A program made the position numbers and the translations under genes. A DNA stretch of 64,000 nucleotides from Luteibacter rhizovicinus DSM 16549 (GTDB taxonomy: Bacteria; Pseudomonadota; Gammaproteobacteria; Xanthomonadales; Rhodanobacteraceae), in contig NZ_CP017480.1 of NCBI RefSeq assembly GCF_001887595.1, positions 2,260,001 through 2,324,000 on the forward strand, given 5' to 3'. Shown here one piece after another: positions 32,224-40,854 of this stretch. The notes beneath the pieces were generated by a model. It searched no databases. It had not been told where the DNA came from and was given only the letters and a program-made list of their open reading frames with translations. Numbering within the stretch: the stretch's first letter is position 1; each line of letters starts with the position of its first letter.

Positions 32224-34323
32224 ATGCGATCACTTCTTTCGTTCTTGCTTGTAGGTGCCACCATGACGGCGCAGGCCGCGACGGTGGATCTCGCTCATCC
32301 GGATGCCTTGCGCATGACGCCCAAGGGCGCGACCGTGGATCCGACCATCTGCAAGGCGGCGGATGGGAGTGAACTGGTCGCGGTGACCTTCCAGCCATCC
32401 GCGCAGCCATCGCTGGTGCTCTCTCCGAAGCAGGGGAATTGGGCGTGGCCCGCGAACGGCGCCATGCGGCTGCGTGTGCAGAACGGCATGCCGTGGCCGG
32501 TCACGCTCATCGTCGACATCGCCTCGAACGGCAAGCACATCACGACCACGGTCGGTGTGCCGCCGGGACCGCCGCAGACGTTGTCGGTGGGTCTGAAGCC
32601 GACGTCGCCGCGTGCCTTCGGCATGCAGGTCGGTCCGCCCATGCCGTTCGACGAAGACAGGAACAAGTGGCTTGTCGCCACCACGGTCGACGGCGATGTC
32701 GATGCGGGTGCGATCACGTCGGTGACGCTATCGATGCCGAAGCCGGGTGCGGCGCAGACACTGCTGTTCGGCAAGCTGGACACGGTGGCCGACGATATCG
32801 ATCTCCGCCAGGCGTACAACATCCTCGTCGACCGAGTGGGCCAATACACGCGCAGCGCATGGCCGGAGAAGGTCGCCAACACCACCGAGCTCAAGCGGCG
32901 CGCGAACGCCTTGCCACCCGCCACCGACATCAAGAACCTCGACAAGTACGGCGGCCGTACCGACCTCGCCGCACTGCAAGCGACCGGCTGGTTCCATACG
33001 CAGAAGCAGGGCGATCGCTGGTGGCTCGTGACACCGGAAGGCCATGCGTTCTTCTCACTCGGCGTCAATGCCGTGAACCTGACCGACGGTCGCACCTACG
33101 TGCAGGGCCGCGAGTTCATGTTCGCCGACCCGACCGTGGCCAACGGCGCGTTCAGTGGCACGTCGGACAGCCGCAGCGATGCCGGGTCACAGCGCGACAA
33201 CGGTATGAACCACGGTCGCTGGTGGGACGTCTATGCGAGCAACGTCGCGCTCAGCCTCGGTGACCACCCCGAAGCCGCGTGGCGCAAACGCACGGTCGAT
33301 CGCCTGAAGGCCTGGCGCTTCAACACGCTGGGTAACTGGAGCGATCCGGGATTCGCCGGCGACCATCGCATGGCTTACACCGTGCCGATCCTCATCCATG
33401 GCGACTTCAACACCGTCAGTACCGGCTACGACTACTGGGGTCGCATGCCCGATCCCTTCGATGCGCGTTTCATCAAGGCGACGGAAGCCGCCGTCGCTGC
33501 CGCCACGAAGAGCGTGCGCGACGATCCCTGGTTGCTCGGCTACTTCGCCGATAACGAACTCGCGTGGGCGGGGCAGGGGCCGCAAGGGCGCTGGGCGCTC
33601 GCCGTCGGCAGTCTCGCGCAAGGGCCGGAAAGCCCGGCGAAGCAGGCCTTCATCGCTTACCTGAAGAAGACCCACGGCGACGTGGCGAACTTCGCCAGGG
33701 CGTGGGGTGTGGAAGCGTCATCCTGGGACCAGGTCGCCGCGAAGGGCTTCAAGGCGCCGGACCCGAACGAGCCGCACCCGGCGATCGCCGTTGACTACAT
33801 CGCCTTCCTCAAGCTTTACGCGGGGCAGTACTTCCGCACCGTGGCGGAGACGCTGAAGAAGGCGGATCCGCATCATCTCTTCCTCGGGGGAAGGCTGGCG
33901 GTGCGCACGCCAGAAACCGAAGAGGCGAGCGCGACCTACGCCGACGTCACCAGCATCAACACCTATACGGACCTGCCCGAGCACGGCTTCGATGTCGCCG
34001 CGTTTCGCAAGCTCGACAAGCCGGTGATGATCACCGAGTTTCATTTCGGCTCGGCGGACCGTGGGCCGTTCGGCAACGGTGTCGCCGCCGTGGGCAGCGA
34101 GGAAGAGCGGGGCAAGGCCTACGCGCGCTTCGTGAATGCCGCGGCCGCCTCGGGCGTCATCGTCGGCACGCACTGGTTCCAGTACGTCGACCAGCCGGTG
34201 ACCGGTCGCATCCTCGATGGAGAGAACTCGCATATCGGGCTGGTCGGCATCACCGACATCCCGTTCGAAGGGTTTACGCGTGCCGTCACCGACGCGAATG
34301 CGAGCTCAGGCGGCGGGCGCTAG
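32224..34323 (+). CDS. Secreted glycoside hydrolase, GH50 (beta-agarase)-like
   Basis: 699 aa with a signal peptide (MRSLLSFLLVGATMTAQAA). Residues about 20-180 are a beta-sandwich-like region. The rest is a TIM barrel: DRWWLVTPEGHAFFSLGVNAV and TYVQGREFMF match GH50 enzymes. The likely acid/base is E445 in YFADNELAW and the likely nucleophile is E605 in MITEFHFGSADRG. Substrate in a soil or plant bacterium is open; agarose is only the founding activity of GH50. No SusCD, porin or sugar regulator lies nearby. Convergent with, and overlapping by 18 nt, the small membrane gene on the other strand. Confidence 0.8.
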   Translation: MRSLLSFLLVGATMTAQAATVDLAHPDALRMTPKGATVDPTICKAADGSELVAVTFQPSAQPSLVLSPKQGNWAWPANGAMRLRVQNGMPWPVTLIVDIASNGKHITTTVGVPPGPPQTLSVGLKPTSPRAFGMQVGPPMPFDEDRNKWLVATTVDGDVDAGAITSVTLSMPKPGAAQTLLFGKLDTVADDIDLRQAYNILVDRVGQYTRSAWPEKVANTTELKRRANALPPATDIKNLDKYGGRTDLAALQATGWFHTQKQGDRWWLVTPEGHAFFSLGVNAVNLTDGRTYVQGREFMFADPTVANGAFSGTSDSRSDAGSQRDNGMNHGRWWDVYASNVALSLGDHPEAAWRKRTVDRLKAWRFNTLGNWSDPGFAGDHRMAYTVPILIHGDFNTVSTGYDYWGRMPDPFDARFIKATEAAVAAATKSVRDDPWLLGYFADNELAWAGQGPQGRWALAVGSLAQGPESPAKQAFIAYLKKTHGDVANFARAWGVEASSWDQVAAKGFKAPDPNEPHPAIAVDYIAFLKLYAGQYFRTVAETLKKADPHHLFLGGRLAVRTPETEEASATYADVTSINTYTDLPEHGFDVAAFRKLDKPVMITEFHFGSADRGPFGNGVAAVGSEEERGKAYARFVNAAAASGVIVGTHWFQYVDQPVTGRILDGENSHIGLVGITDIPFEGFTRAVTDANASSGGGR

Positions 34324-34488
34324 CTGCAGGCCGTTGCGGGTTTCGCGGGCGACTTCACGGCCGAAGGCAAAGGCCAGCGGCTCGGCGATACCCACGAGGG
34401 CGCTCAGCGCCACGTTCTGGTTCACCGCGTAGCTCATCGAAAAGGCGATGCTGAAATGCGTCGCCGCGTACTTGATCTTCCTGGCCAT
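34306..34488 (-). CDS. Small membrane protein, DUF2061-like
   Basis: 60 aa from ATG 34488. One or two hydrophobic stretches (AATHFSIAFSMSYAVNQNVALSALVGI) and the terminal FGREVARE fit DUF2061 proteins of unknown function. GGAG lies 9 nt before the start. A Fur-box-like palindrome is just upstream, which hints at iron regulation. Its 3' end overlaps the GH50-like gene by 18 nt. Confidence 0.65.
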   Translation of the reverse strand: MARKIKYAATHFSIAFSMSYAVNQNVALSALVGIAEPLAFAFGREVARETRNGLQLAPAA

Positions 34489-34502
34489 GGCCGGACGCTC
34501 CA

Positions 34503-34523
34503 ATAAGAATGACTCTCATTATG
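34503..34523 (-). promoter_or_regulatory. Fur-box-like palindrome
   Basis: On the minus strand ATAATGAGAGTCATTCTTAT. It shares most positions with the Fur consensus GATAATGATAATCATTATC and contains the exact inverted repeat AATGA-NNN-TCATT. It lies 15-35 nt upstream of the DUF2061-like start. Confidence 0.5.
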
Positions 34524-34595
34524 GGGATCGCCGCGCCCGAGTCCAACTGATGAATCGGATCGGATCGATAGAAATTTCCTATCGATCTGGAGCCA

Positions 34596-35006
34596 TTACC
34601 GTCGGATCGTCGTTCCGATCACCATCGCCACGACCATGACGATGGCGACGGCCATGCAGGCACTGGTCGGCTTCACCCGGCGTGCGTCGATGCGCGGCAC
34701 CAGCCGCCAGATGAGAAAGGCGCCGATGATCATGTCCAGCACCAGCGAGGCGCGCATCCAGGGCAGGACGAAGATCGACTGCCCGGGTGCCTGGCCGTGC
34801 TGGGCGGCGATCACCAGACCGCCGGTCAGCACCGCGACGAGGGCCCAGATCAGGCTGGCCATGTACGCCCGGTTGAACACCACCGGCGTCTTCTCGAGGA
34901 AGCGCAAGGCGACCCAGACGATCAGGGCAGGGATGACGGCGGCGGCGCTGGAGTAAATCACCCACCAGATAGCGGCGGAGAGGAAGGTCAGGAGGGGTTG
35001 GGTCAC
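34596..35006 (-). CDS. Four-helix inner-membrane protein, unknown
   Basis: 136 aa with four hydrophobic segments (IWWVIYSSAAAVIPALIVWVA; YMASLIWALVAVLTGGLVIAA; ASLVLDMIIGAFLIWRLV; ACMAVAIVMVVAMVIG). I do not recognise the family. It starts 10 nt after the Mpo1-like gene and so is probably the last gene of a purC operon. Confidence 0.7.
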   Translation of the reverse strand: MTQPLLTFLSAAIWWVIYSSAAAVIPALIVWVALRFLEKTPVVFNRAYMASLIWALVAVLTGGLVIAAQHGQAPGQSIFVLPWMRASLVLDMIIGAFLIWRLVPRIDARRVKPTSACMAVAIVMVVAMVIGTTIRR

Positions 35007-35016
35007 GTGGTTTCCG

Positions 35017-35484
35017 TCAGTACGCCGGGCCGAAACGGCCGAGTGCCTTGCTCATCAGCCACGCCGGGCCGATCAGAAGGTACTGCAGGTCGGTCAGGAA
35101 CGAGGGCCGGCGGCCTTCGATCTTGTGGCCGATGAACTGGCCGATCCAGGCCACCACGAACACACCGATCGCCAGCCAGAGCAGGCCGCTGCTGCCGATG
35201 CTGCGGTAGAGCGAATCGGTGACCAGGGCCAGCGACAGGAAGGCGCCGGCCATGGCCAGCCCGATCCGGCGCGACAGCCGGTAGTAGTAAAAGCAGAAGG
35301 CCAGGAACATGGCCAGCACCGACCACAGGCCCGGACGGCCGAGCCAGCCCGGCACCGGAATCAGCCAGACCAGGGCGACCACCGTCCAGGTGATCGCCGG
35401 CACGCAGATCCAGTGAATCAGCCGATTCGTCGGGTTCTGATGATCGGCTGCGTAGTTGTCGAACCAGGTGGCTGCGTCGCGCAT
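35017..35484 (-). CDS. Mpo1/DUF962-family membrane protein
   Basis: 155 aa with four hydrophobic segments. NRLIHWICVPAI near the N-terminus and the C-terminal GHKIEGRRPSFLTDLQYLL are the histidine-containing signatures of DUF962. The yeast member Mpo1 is an iron-dependent 2-hydroxy fatty acid dioxygenase; whether bacterial members share this is inference. ATG 35484 is chosen. Located 34 nt after purC. Confidence 0.8.
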   Translation of the reverse strand: MRDAATWFDNYAADHQNPTNRLIHWICVPAITWTVVALVWLIPVPGWLGRPGLWSVLAMFLAFCFYYYRLSRRIGLAMAGAFLSLALVTDSLYRSIGSSGLLWLAIGVFVVAWIGQFIGHKIEGRRPSFLTDLQYLLIGPAWLMSKALGRFGPAY

Positions 35485-35518
35485 GGTCGTACCCCCGTAA
35501 GAACCGTCTGACGAGAGC

Positions 35519-36415
35519 TTAGTCCAGTCGGATGCCGGCGAGCTTGTCCAGCGCCTCGGCGTACTTCGCCGCGGTGCCGTCGATGACATCGGCCGGCACC
35601 TTCGGTGCGGGCGGCGTCTTGTTCCAGCCGATCTGCTCGAGGTAGTCGCGGACGAACTGCTTGTCGTAGCTGGGCGGGCTGATGCCTACCTGGTAGTCGT
35701 CGGCCGGCCAGAAGCGCGAGGAATCCGGGGTCAGCATCTCGTCCATGATGTGCAGCACACCGTTCTCGTCCGTACCGAATTCGAACTTGGTGTCGGCGAT
35801 GATCACGCCGCGCTCGGCGGCATAGGCCGCGGCCCAGGCGTAGATTTCCAGCGTGGCCTTGCGCACGGCGTTGGCCATGTCTTCGCCGACCAGGGCGACG
35901 ATGGCGTCGAAGCTGACGTTCTCGTCGTGGTCGCCGACAGCGGCCTTGGTCGACGGGGTGAAGATCGGCTCCGGCAGCTTCGCGGCCATTTGCAGGCCTT
36001 CCGGCAGCGTGATGCCGCAGATGTCGCCGGTGGCCTTATAGGACTTCCAACCCGAGCCGATGATGTAGCCGCGAGCGATCGCTTCGACCGGCACCGGCTT
36101 CAGGCGCTTGGTGACCACGGCGCGCTTCGCGTAGAGCGCCGCATCCACACCCGCCGGCAGCACCGAGGCGACGTCTTCGCCGGTGAGATGGTTGGGGATG
36201 ATGTGGGCGGTCTTGGCGAACCAGAAGTTGGAGATCTGCGTGAGCATCTCGCCCTTGCCCGGAATCGGATCGGGCAGCACCACGTCGAACGCCGAGAGAC
36301 GGTCCGTGGCGACCATGAGCAGGCGATTGCCCGGCAGGGCGTACACGTCGCGGACCTTGCCGCGATGGATGAGGTCCAGGCCAGGCAGGTCGGATTGGCT
36401 CAAGGTCGTAGGCAC
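35519..36415 (-). CDS. purC: SAICAR synthetase
   Basis: 298 aa enzyme of purine synthesis joining CAIR with aspartate using ATP. N-terminal [29 protein letters not shown] and [18 protein letters not shown] motifs (here [14 protein letters not shown]) are diagnostic. This is the longer form, about 300 aa, found in yeast and many proteobacteria, not the 237-aa E. coli form. First gene of a probable three-gene unit with the two membrane proteins downstream. A REP cluster lies in its upstream region. Confidence 0.95.
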   Translation of the reverse strand: MPTTLSQSDLPGLDLIHRGKVRDVYALPGNRLLMVATDRLSAFDVVLPDPIPGKGEMLTQISNFWFAKTAHIIPNHLTGEDVASVLPAGVDAALYAKRAVVTKRLKPVPVEAIARGYIIGSGWKSYKATGDICGITLPEGLQMAAKLPEPIFTPSTKAAVGDHDENVSFDAIVALVGEDMANAVRKATLEIYAWAAAYAAERGVIIADTKFEFGTDENGVLHIMDEMLTPDSSRFWPADDYQVGISPPSYDKQFVRDYLEQIGWNKTPPAPKVPADVIDGTAAKYAEALDKLAGIRLD

Positions 36416-36454
36416 GGCAGGGACTCCGGGTAGGGCGGTTCGAGCCGTCTATTG

Positions 36455-36583
36455 TAACTGTGGGAGCCGATCTAACTGTGGGAGCCGATTCATCGGCGAT
36501 TGTGGGAGCCGCTTCAGCGGCGATCCCGCGGCAGCGGGCCAGGTTGCCGCTAGCACCCTATCGCCGCTGAAGCGGCTCCCACA
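36455..36583. repeat. REP cluster with an 18-nt head duplication
   Basis: TAACTGTGGGAGCCGATC (36455-36472) is followed directly by a near-copy that continues into a full forward REP. A second forward REP (GCTTCAGC core), the CCCGCGGCAGCGGG hairpin and a reverse REP follow. Confidence 0.9.
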
Positions 36584-36672
36584 CAAGCTAAGACCCTTCT
36601 CGCAACCCGCCCCGCGGGGCCTGTGGCATTTGGCCTGCTAGAATTTACGGTTACTGCCCCCATTGCCCTGCC

Positions 36673-36984
36673 ATGCGAATCCTGACGACCGCGGCACTTG
36701 CCCTGGCCTTATCCGCCCCTGTCCTTGCCACGCCGCCTGCCAAGCCGGCGCGTCTGGGCCTGTGCGCGGCATGCCATGGCGAAGACGGCATGGCGCGCAT
36801 TCCCGGCGCACCCAATCTGGCCGGGCAGAAACTCGACTACCTGCGTGAAGCCCTGCGCCAGTACCGCGACGGCCGCCGCGACATCCCCGTGATGCGCGCG
36901 GCCACCGGCCCACTCACCGATGCGGAACTGGACCAGCTGGCCCAGTGGTTCTCCGCGCAAACTCCATCCAGAGCGGCTCCATGA
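36673..36984 (+). CDS. Small c-type cytochrome
   Basis: 103 aa. Signal peptide MRILTTAALALALSAPVLA, then a single haem site CAACH at about residue 34. The possible distal ligand is the methionine of IPVMRA. This is a class I, cytochrome c553/c4-domain type protein for periplasmic electron transfer; its partners are not evident. Its stop overlaps the djlA start. Confidence 0.88.
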   Translation: MRILTTAALALALSAPVLATPPAKPARLGLCAACHGEDGMARIPGAPNLAGQKLDYLREALRQYRDGRRDIPVMRAATGPLTDAELDQLAQWFSAQTPSRAAP

Positions 36985-37796
36985 ATTTTACCGGTACCTT
37001 CATCGGCATCGTCGCGGGCATCTGGTTGACCCACAACCTGCTCGGCGCCCTCATCGGCGGCGCCCTCGGCTTCATGTTCGACGCCAGTCGCCAGCAGAGC
37101 CAGCGCCGACGCGCTCCCACGCAAGGCGGCTACATCTCGCCGCTGTTCGCGTTGATCGGCGCCGTGGCGAAGGCTGACGGACGCATCTCCGAAGCCGAGA
37201 TCGCCATCGCCGAACGCCTGATGGCGCGGATGGGCCTGGACCAGACGCAGCGCACGATCGCCGTCGACGCCTTCAACGAAGGCAAGCAGCCCGAGTTCAA
37301 CGCGGCCGAAGTGATCGACGAGCTGCGTCAGTGGGTCGGCCATCGCCGCGACCACGCCTTCCCCGTGATCGACGTGGTGATCGAGACGGTGCTCGCCGAG
37401 GGCAACCCGTCGCCGGAGAAGATGGCGATCCTGCGCCAGCTCGCCTTCGCCCTGCGCGTCAGCGACATGGAGCTCATGGCGCTCATGGCGATGAAGGGCT
37501 ACGCCTGGAACGCCAACGCCGGCGGCCGCTCGTACGGCGGCAGCCAGGGTCGCACCGGGGGCGGCTACGTGCCGCCGCAGCGCAGTGCGCAGGGCCCCGA
37601 CCCGTATGCGGTGCTCGGCATCCAGCGCGACACCGACGACCGCGGTATCAAGCGCGCCTACCGCAAACTGATTTCCGAGCACCACCCGGATCGCCTCGGC
37701 GACCTCCCCGAAGACATGCGTCGTCGCGCCGAGTCGCGGGCCAGCGAAATCAACGCGGCCTACGAGCGGATCAAGGCGGAGCGCGGGTTTAAATAG
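36981..37796 (+). CDS. djlA: Membrane-anchored J-domain co-chaperone DjlA
   Basis: 271 aa. N-terminal glycine-rich hydrophobic anchor ([20 protein letters not shown]), central TerB-like domain (about residues 50-165), glycine-rich linker, and a C-terminal J domain with the HPD motif in SEHHPDRLG. It stimulates DnaK ATPase at the inner membrane. ATG 36981 overlaps the cytochrome stop codon (ATGA), so the pair is coupled. Confidence 0.93.
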   Translation: MNFTGTFIGIVAGIWLTHNLLGALIGGALGFMFDASRQQSQRRRAPTQGGYISPLFALIGAVAKADGRISEAEIAIAERLMARMGLDQTQRTIAVDAFNEGKQPEFNAAEVIDELRQWVGHRRDHAFPVIDVVIETVLAEGNPSPEKMAILRQLAFALRVSDMELMALMAMKGYAWNANAGGRSYGGSQGRTGGGYVPPQRSAQGPDPYAVLGIQRDTDDRGIKRAYRKLISEHHPDRLGDLPEDMRRRAESRASEINAAYERIKAERGFK

Positions 37797-37800
37797 TAAA

Positions 37801-37824
37801 TGTAGGAGCCGATTCATCGGCGAA
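37801..37824. repeat. Forward REP after djlA
   Basis: TGTAGGAGCCGATTCATCGG, starting 4 nt after the djlA stop. Confidence 0.88.
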
Positions 37825-37925
37825 GGGTGCTCGCGAAATCGTCGGCATCTACTAGAAATACGCAGCCCACTGGATCACGCTTGGAAAGGACCCATGTCCT
37901 ATCGTGACGGGCCCGCTGCTGCGGG

Positions 37926-37950
37926 ATCGCCGATGAATCGGCTCCTACAC
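37926..37950. repeat. Reverse REP before rpe
   Basis: TCGCCGATGAATCGGCTCCT, with the preceding GCTGCGGG fragment. It is a pair with the element at 37801, separated by an unusually long 100-bp spacer. Confidence 0.85.
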
Positions 37951-37992
37951 AGAGCCCGCCGGCCTGTGCCTCCACTCAAAACGGTATCGATC

Positions 37993-38667
37993 ATGTCCAA
38001 GCAAGCTCCCGTTATCGCCCCGTCCATCCTCTCGGCCGACTTTGCCCGCCTGGGTGAGGACACGCGCAAGGTGCTCGACGCCGGTGCGCAGTGGGTGCAT
38101 TTCGACGTGATGGACAACCACTACGTGCCCAACCTCACCATCGGGCCGATGGTGCTCAAGGCGTTGCGCGATTACGGCATCACCGAGCACATCGACGTGC
38201 ACCTGATGGTCAAGCCGGTGGACCGCATCGTGCCGGACTTCGCCAAGGCCGGCGCGCGCAGCATCAGCTTCCATCCGGAAGCCAGCGAGCATGTGGACCG
38301 CACCATCCAGCTGATCCAGGGCGAGGGCTGCGAAGCCGGCCTGGTGTTCAATCCGGCCACGCCGCTGTCCTGGCTCGACTTCGTCATGGACAAGATCGAC
38401 ATGGTGCTGATCATGTCGGTGAACCCGGGCTTCGGGGGCCAGAAGTTCATCCCCTCGGCGCTGGAGAAGATCCGCCAGGTGCGCGAGCGCATCGACGCCA
38501 GCGGCCGCAAGATCCGCCTCGAAGTGGACGGCGGCGTCACCCCCGACAACATCGGTGCCATCTCGGCGGCCGGTGCCGACACCTTTGTCGCTGGCTCGGC
38601 CATCTTCAATGCCCCGGACTACGCCGACGTGATCCGCCGCATGCACGCGGCGATTGACGGCAAGTGA
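37993..38667 (+). CDS. rpe: Ribulose-phosphate 3-epimerase
   Basis: 224 aa TIM-barrel enzyme interconverting ribulose-5-phosphate and xylulose-5-phosphate. Motifs [27 protein letters not shown] (metal ligands and catalytic Asp), [10 protein letters not shown] and EVDGGV are complete. ATG 37993 is used; a longer frame to 37894 is REP-derived. A small hairpin CGCCCGAAGGGGCG follows at about 38686. Confidence 0.95.
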   Translation: MSKQAPVIAPSILSADFARLGEDTRKVLDAGAQWVHFDVMDNHYVPNLTIGPMVLKALRDYGITEHIDVHLMVKPVDRIVPDFAKAGARSISFHPEASEHVDRTIQLIQGEGCEAGLVFNPATPLSWLDFVMDKIDMVLIMSVNPGFGGQKFIPSALEKIRQVRERIDASGRKIRLEVDGGVTPDNIGAISAAGADTFVAGSAIFNAPDYADVIRRMHAAIDGK

Positions 38668-38783
38668 CCGTTCGCAGCTAATTGCGCCCGAAGGGGCGGC
38701 ATTAAAAAGATTTCACGAATAAAAAGCGAACTGGGTGGTACTGTAATCAAGACTCGGGGTGGGTCACGGTCGAGGATCTACGT

Positions 38784-39530
38784 ATGAAAACGTTGTCCGT
38801 ATTGACTCTTGCAGCAGCCCTCGCTGTATCGGCGTTTGCCTCCCAGGCCGCCGACCGCCCGGTTCCCTTGCCCGACCAAGAGAAGAAAGTCGCCGATTCG
38901 CTGCAGCCGTGTCCGGGCGGCCTCGAGCGCTTCCTTCCGGGCGAATACTATTTCTGTGCAGCCGCTCGCGACTTCTGGAGCGGCCATGAAGGCCTCGCTC
39001 GCGAGAACCTGAAAGATGCCGCCCGATGGGCGAGCAAGCCGGCGCAGTACGCGCTCGGCGTGATGTACTTCAACGGCGATCATGCACAGAAGAACCGGCC
39101 GCTGGGTCTGGCCTGGCTGGCCCTTGCCGCGGAGCGCCACGATCCCGCCTATGAGCCGGGCTTCGTCTCCGCCTACCAGCATGCCACGCCGGAAGAGATC
39201 GCCCAGGCCAATGCGTACTGGCAGGACATGAAGCCGGTCTACGCCGACGCCGTCGCTGGCCCGCGTGCCGAGCGCCAGTTCGATCGCGCGTACAAAGAGA
39301 TCGAATGGGCCGCGAATTTCGGCGGCAGCGTCTTCATCGATGGTGTCTTCATGCCGACGTCGGCCATGGCGTCCGCGGATAACCTGCCGTTGCAGAGCGG
39401 CTTCAGCGTCGGTCGCATGCTGCAGTCGCAGAAGGCCATGTATTTCTACGGTTACGAAAGCCACGTATTCGTCGGCGATGCCGTGTTGGTGCCGGTCAGC
39501 CAGGTCGACACGCGCAAGCGCGACGAGTGA
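38784..39530 (+). CDS. Secreted Sel1-like protein, paralogue 1
   Basis: 248 aa with a signal peptide (LAAALAVSAFASQAA). The central DAARWASKPAQYALGVMYFNGD and RPLGLAWLALAAER resemble two Sel1/TPR-like helical repeats. Two cysteines in the mature N-terminus (QPCPGG and YFCAAARD) could form a disulfide. The C-terminal 90 residues are not recognisable. Clear paralogue of the next gene: FLPGEYYFCAAARD versus LIPGNYYFCAAARD and FGGSVFIDG in both. Function unknown; probably periplasmic. Confidence 0.85.
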   Translation: MKTLSVLTLAAALAVSAFASQAADRPVPLPDQEKKVADSLQPCPGGLERFLPGEYYFCAAARDFWSGHEGLARENLKDAARWASKPAQYALGVMYFNGDHAQKNRPLGLAWLALAAERHDPAYEPGFVSAYQHATPEEIAQANAYWQDMKPVYADAVAGPRAERQFDRAYKEIEWAANFGGSVFIDGVFMPTSAMASADNLPLQSGFSVGRMLQSQKAMYFYGYESHVFVGDAVLVPVSQVDTRKRDE

Positions 39531-39573
39531 TTCCGCCAGAAAGGGCTCGTTGCGAGCCGTCCAGGAGAAGCCC

Positions 39574-40353
39574 ATGAAGTACGTCTCTATCGCTGCACTT
39601 ACCCTGCTTTGCGCGGTGACTGGCACCGTGTTCGCCAAGGACACCGCGTCCACCTCATCGGAGGCCGCCAAGGCGGAGCTCCGGCAAACTATCCAGGGAT
39701 GCGCTCAAGGCCTGGAGCGTCTGATTCCCGGCAACTACTACTTCTGCGCGGCCGCGCGCGACCTGGGTCATGGCCACAACGCCCGTTCGCGTGAGCGCTT
39801 GCAGGACGCGGCCCATTGGGCCAGTAAACCGGCGCAATACGCGCTCGGGCTGATGTACTTCAATGGTGACGAAGGCCCGCAGAACCGCCCGCTCGGCATC
39901 GCCTGGCTGGCGCTGGCCGACGAGCGGCACGACCCGCGTTTCGAAGGCGCCTTCATCCAGGCGTATCAACAGGCCTCGCCGGCCGAGCGCGCCGCGGCGA
40001 ACACGTACTGGCTGTCACTCAAGGATGAATACAGCGACGCCGTCGCTGGACGGCGTGCGCGTCTTCGCTACACCAACGAGATGCGCAATATCGAGGCGGC
40101 ATCGCTGTTCGGCGGCTCGGTGTTCATCGACGGGATCACGCCGCCGGATGGCCCCGGGTTCGGCCAGTTCAACAACGGGGAGACCTCACGGGTCTCCGGT
40201 TCGCACGGCTTTGCCATCAACCGGTCCCTGGCAAAAGACGGCGAGGAGTTCTTCCGCGGCATGGCCGGCACGGTCACCGTCGGCGAAGTGACGCCGACCA
40301 ATCTCGTGCCGATCGGCCAGCTGGCCGCCGGGCAGGCCCGGGCGGCCGACTGA
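39574..40353 (+). CDS. Secreted Sel1-like protein, paralogue 2
   Basis: 259 aa with a signal peptide (MKYVSIAALTLLCAVTGTVFA) and a good ribosome site CCAGGAG before ATG 39574. Same layout as the gene before it: cysteine pair, Sel1-like region (WASKPAQYALGLMYFNGDEG; RPLGIAWLALADER) and SVFIDG motif. The C-terminal third has diverged most. The two are 43 nt apart and probably cotranscribed, the product of a tandem duplication. Confidence 0.85.
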   Translation: MKYVSIAALTLLCAVTGTVFAKDTASTSSEAAKAELRQTIQGCAQGLERLIPGNYYFCAAARDLGHGHNARSRERLQDAAHWASKPAQYALGLMYFNGDEGPQNRPLGIAWLALADERHDPRFEGAFIQAYQQASPAERAAANTYWLSLKDEYSDAVAGRRARLRYTNEMRNIEAASLFGGSVFIDGITPPDGPGFGQFNNGETSRVSGSHGFAINRSLAKDGEEFFRGMAGTVTVGEVTPTNLVPIGQLAAGQARAAD

Positions 40354-40358
40354 GGCTC

Positions 40359-40478
40359 CTACAACGGTAACCACTCGGGGTCGGGTTCGCCCGCCCCGAC
40401 GGCTGGCGCACTTCCGTGCGCACCAGCCGCGCCAAGGCCTTCCATGGCCGGTTCCACGAAGTCGTCGAAAAGATCCAT
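40359..40478 (-). CDS. Small ORF, 39 aa, acidic
   Basis: Begins MDLFDDFVEPAMEG and ends PDPEWLPL; no membrane segment. GGGAGA lies 7 nt before the ATG. It begins 13 nt after the stop of the other small ORF on the same strand, and ends 5 nt from the stop of the Sel1-like gene on the opposite strand. No family recognised. Support is the ribosome site, the spacing and the snug fit between neighbours. Confidence 0.55.
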   Translation of the reverse strand: MDLFDDFVEPAMEGLGAAGAHGSAPAVGAGEPDPEWLPL

Positions 40479-40491
40479 GAGGAGTCTCCCG

Positions 40492-40605
40492 TCAGTGCAT
40501 GCCGAACAGGATGCCGAGCGCGAGCGCGCCGAGGGCTAGTGCCACGCGGAGCGGCTCGAAGTCGCGTTCCAGTTCGCTGTTATCGGCGTCGGGTTTGGTT
40601 TTCAT
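40492..40605 (-). CDS. Small ORF, 37 aa, single membrane segment
   Basis: MKTKPDADNSELERDFEPLR is a charged N-terminus, then VALALGALALGILFGMH, one hydrophobic helix at the very end. GAGGA lies 8 nt before the ATG. Probably a small inner-membrane protein, first of a two-gene unit divergent from the response regulator. The 250 bp between them hold no other gene; GGCAAATCCCGGGCAAA near 40706 might be a binding site. Confidence 0.6.
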   Translation of the reverse strand: MKTKPDADNSELERDFEPLRVALALGALALGILFGMH

Positions 40606-40854
40606 GGTGTAAATCCTCGGCGCCGGATCGGCGCGCCGTCATGGCTAGTTGAACGCCGCGGGCGGCGGGCGGAGCGTCCGGGTTCGGGCAATCCGCAGGC
40701 TGTTTGTGGCAAATCCCGGGCAAACAAAATGTGTAGGCGCGGGCCGGGCAGGGGTGCGAGATAGGGCAAGACGCGGGCAATCGCCGCCGGGGCCTTGCGG
40801 ACGGGCCGCCTGCATAGGAACCTGCGCTGGCAAATCACCTCAACGGAATGCCCC

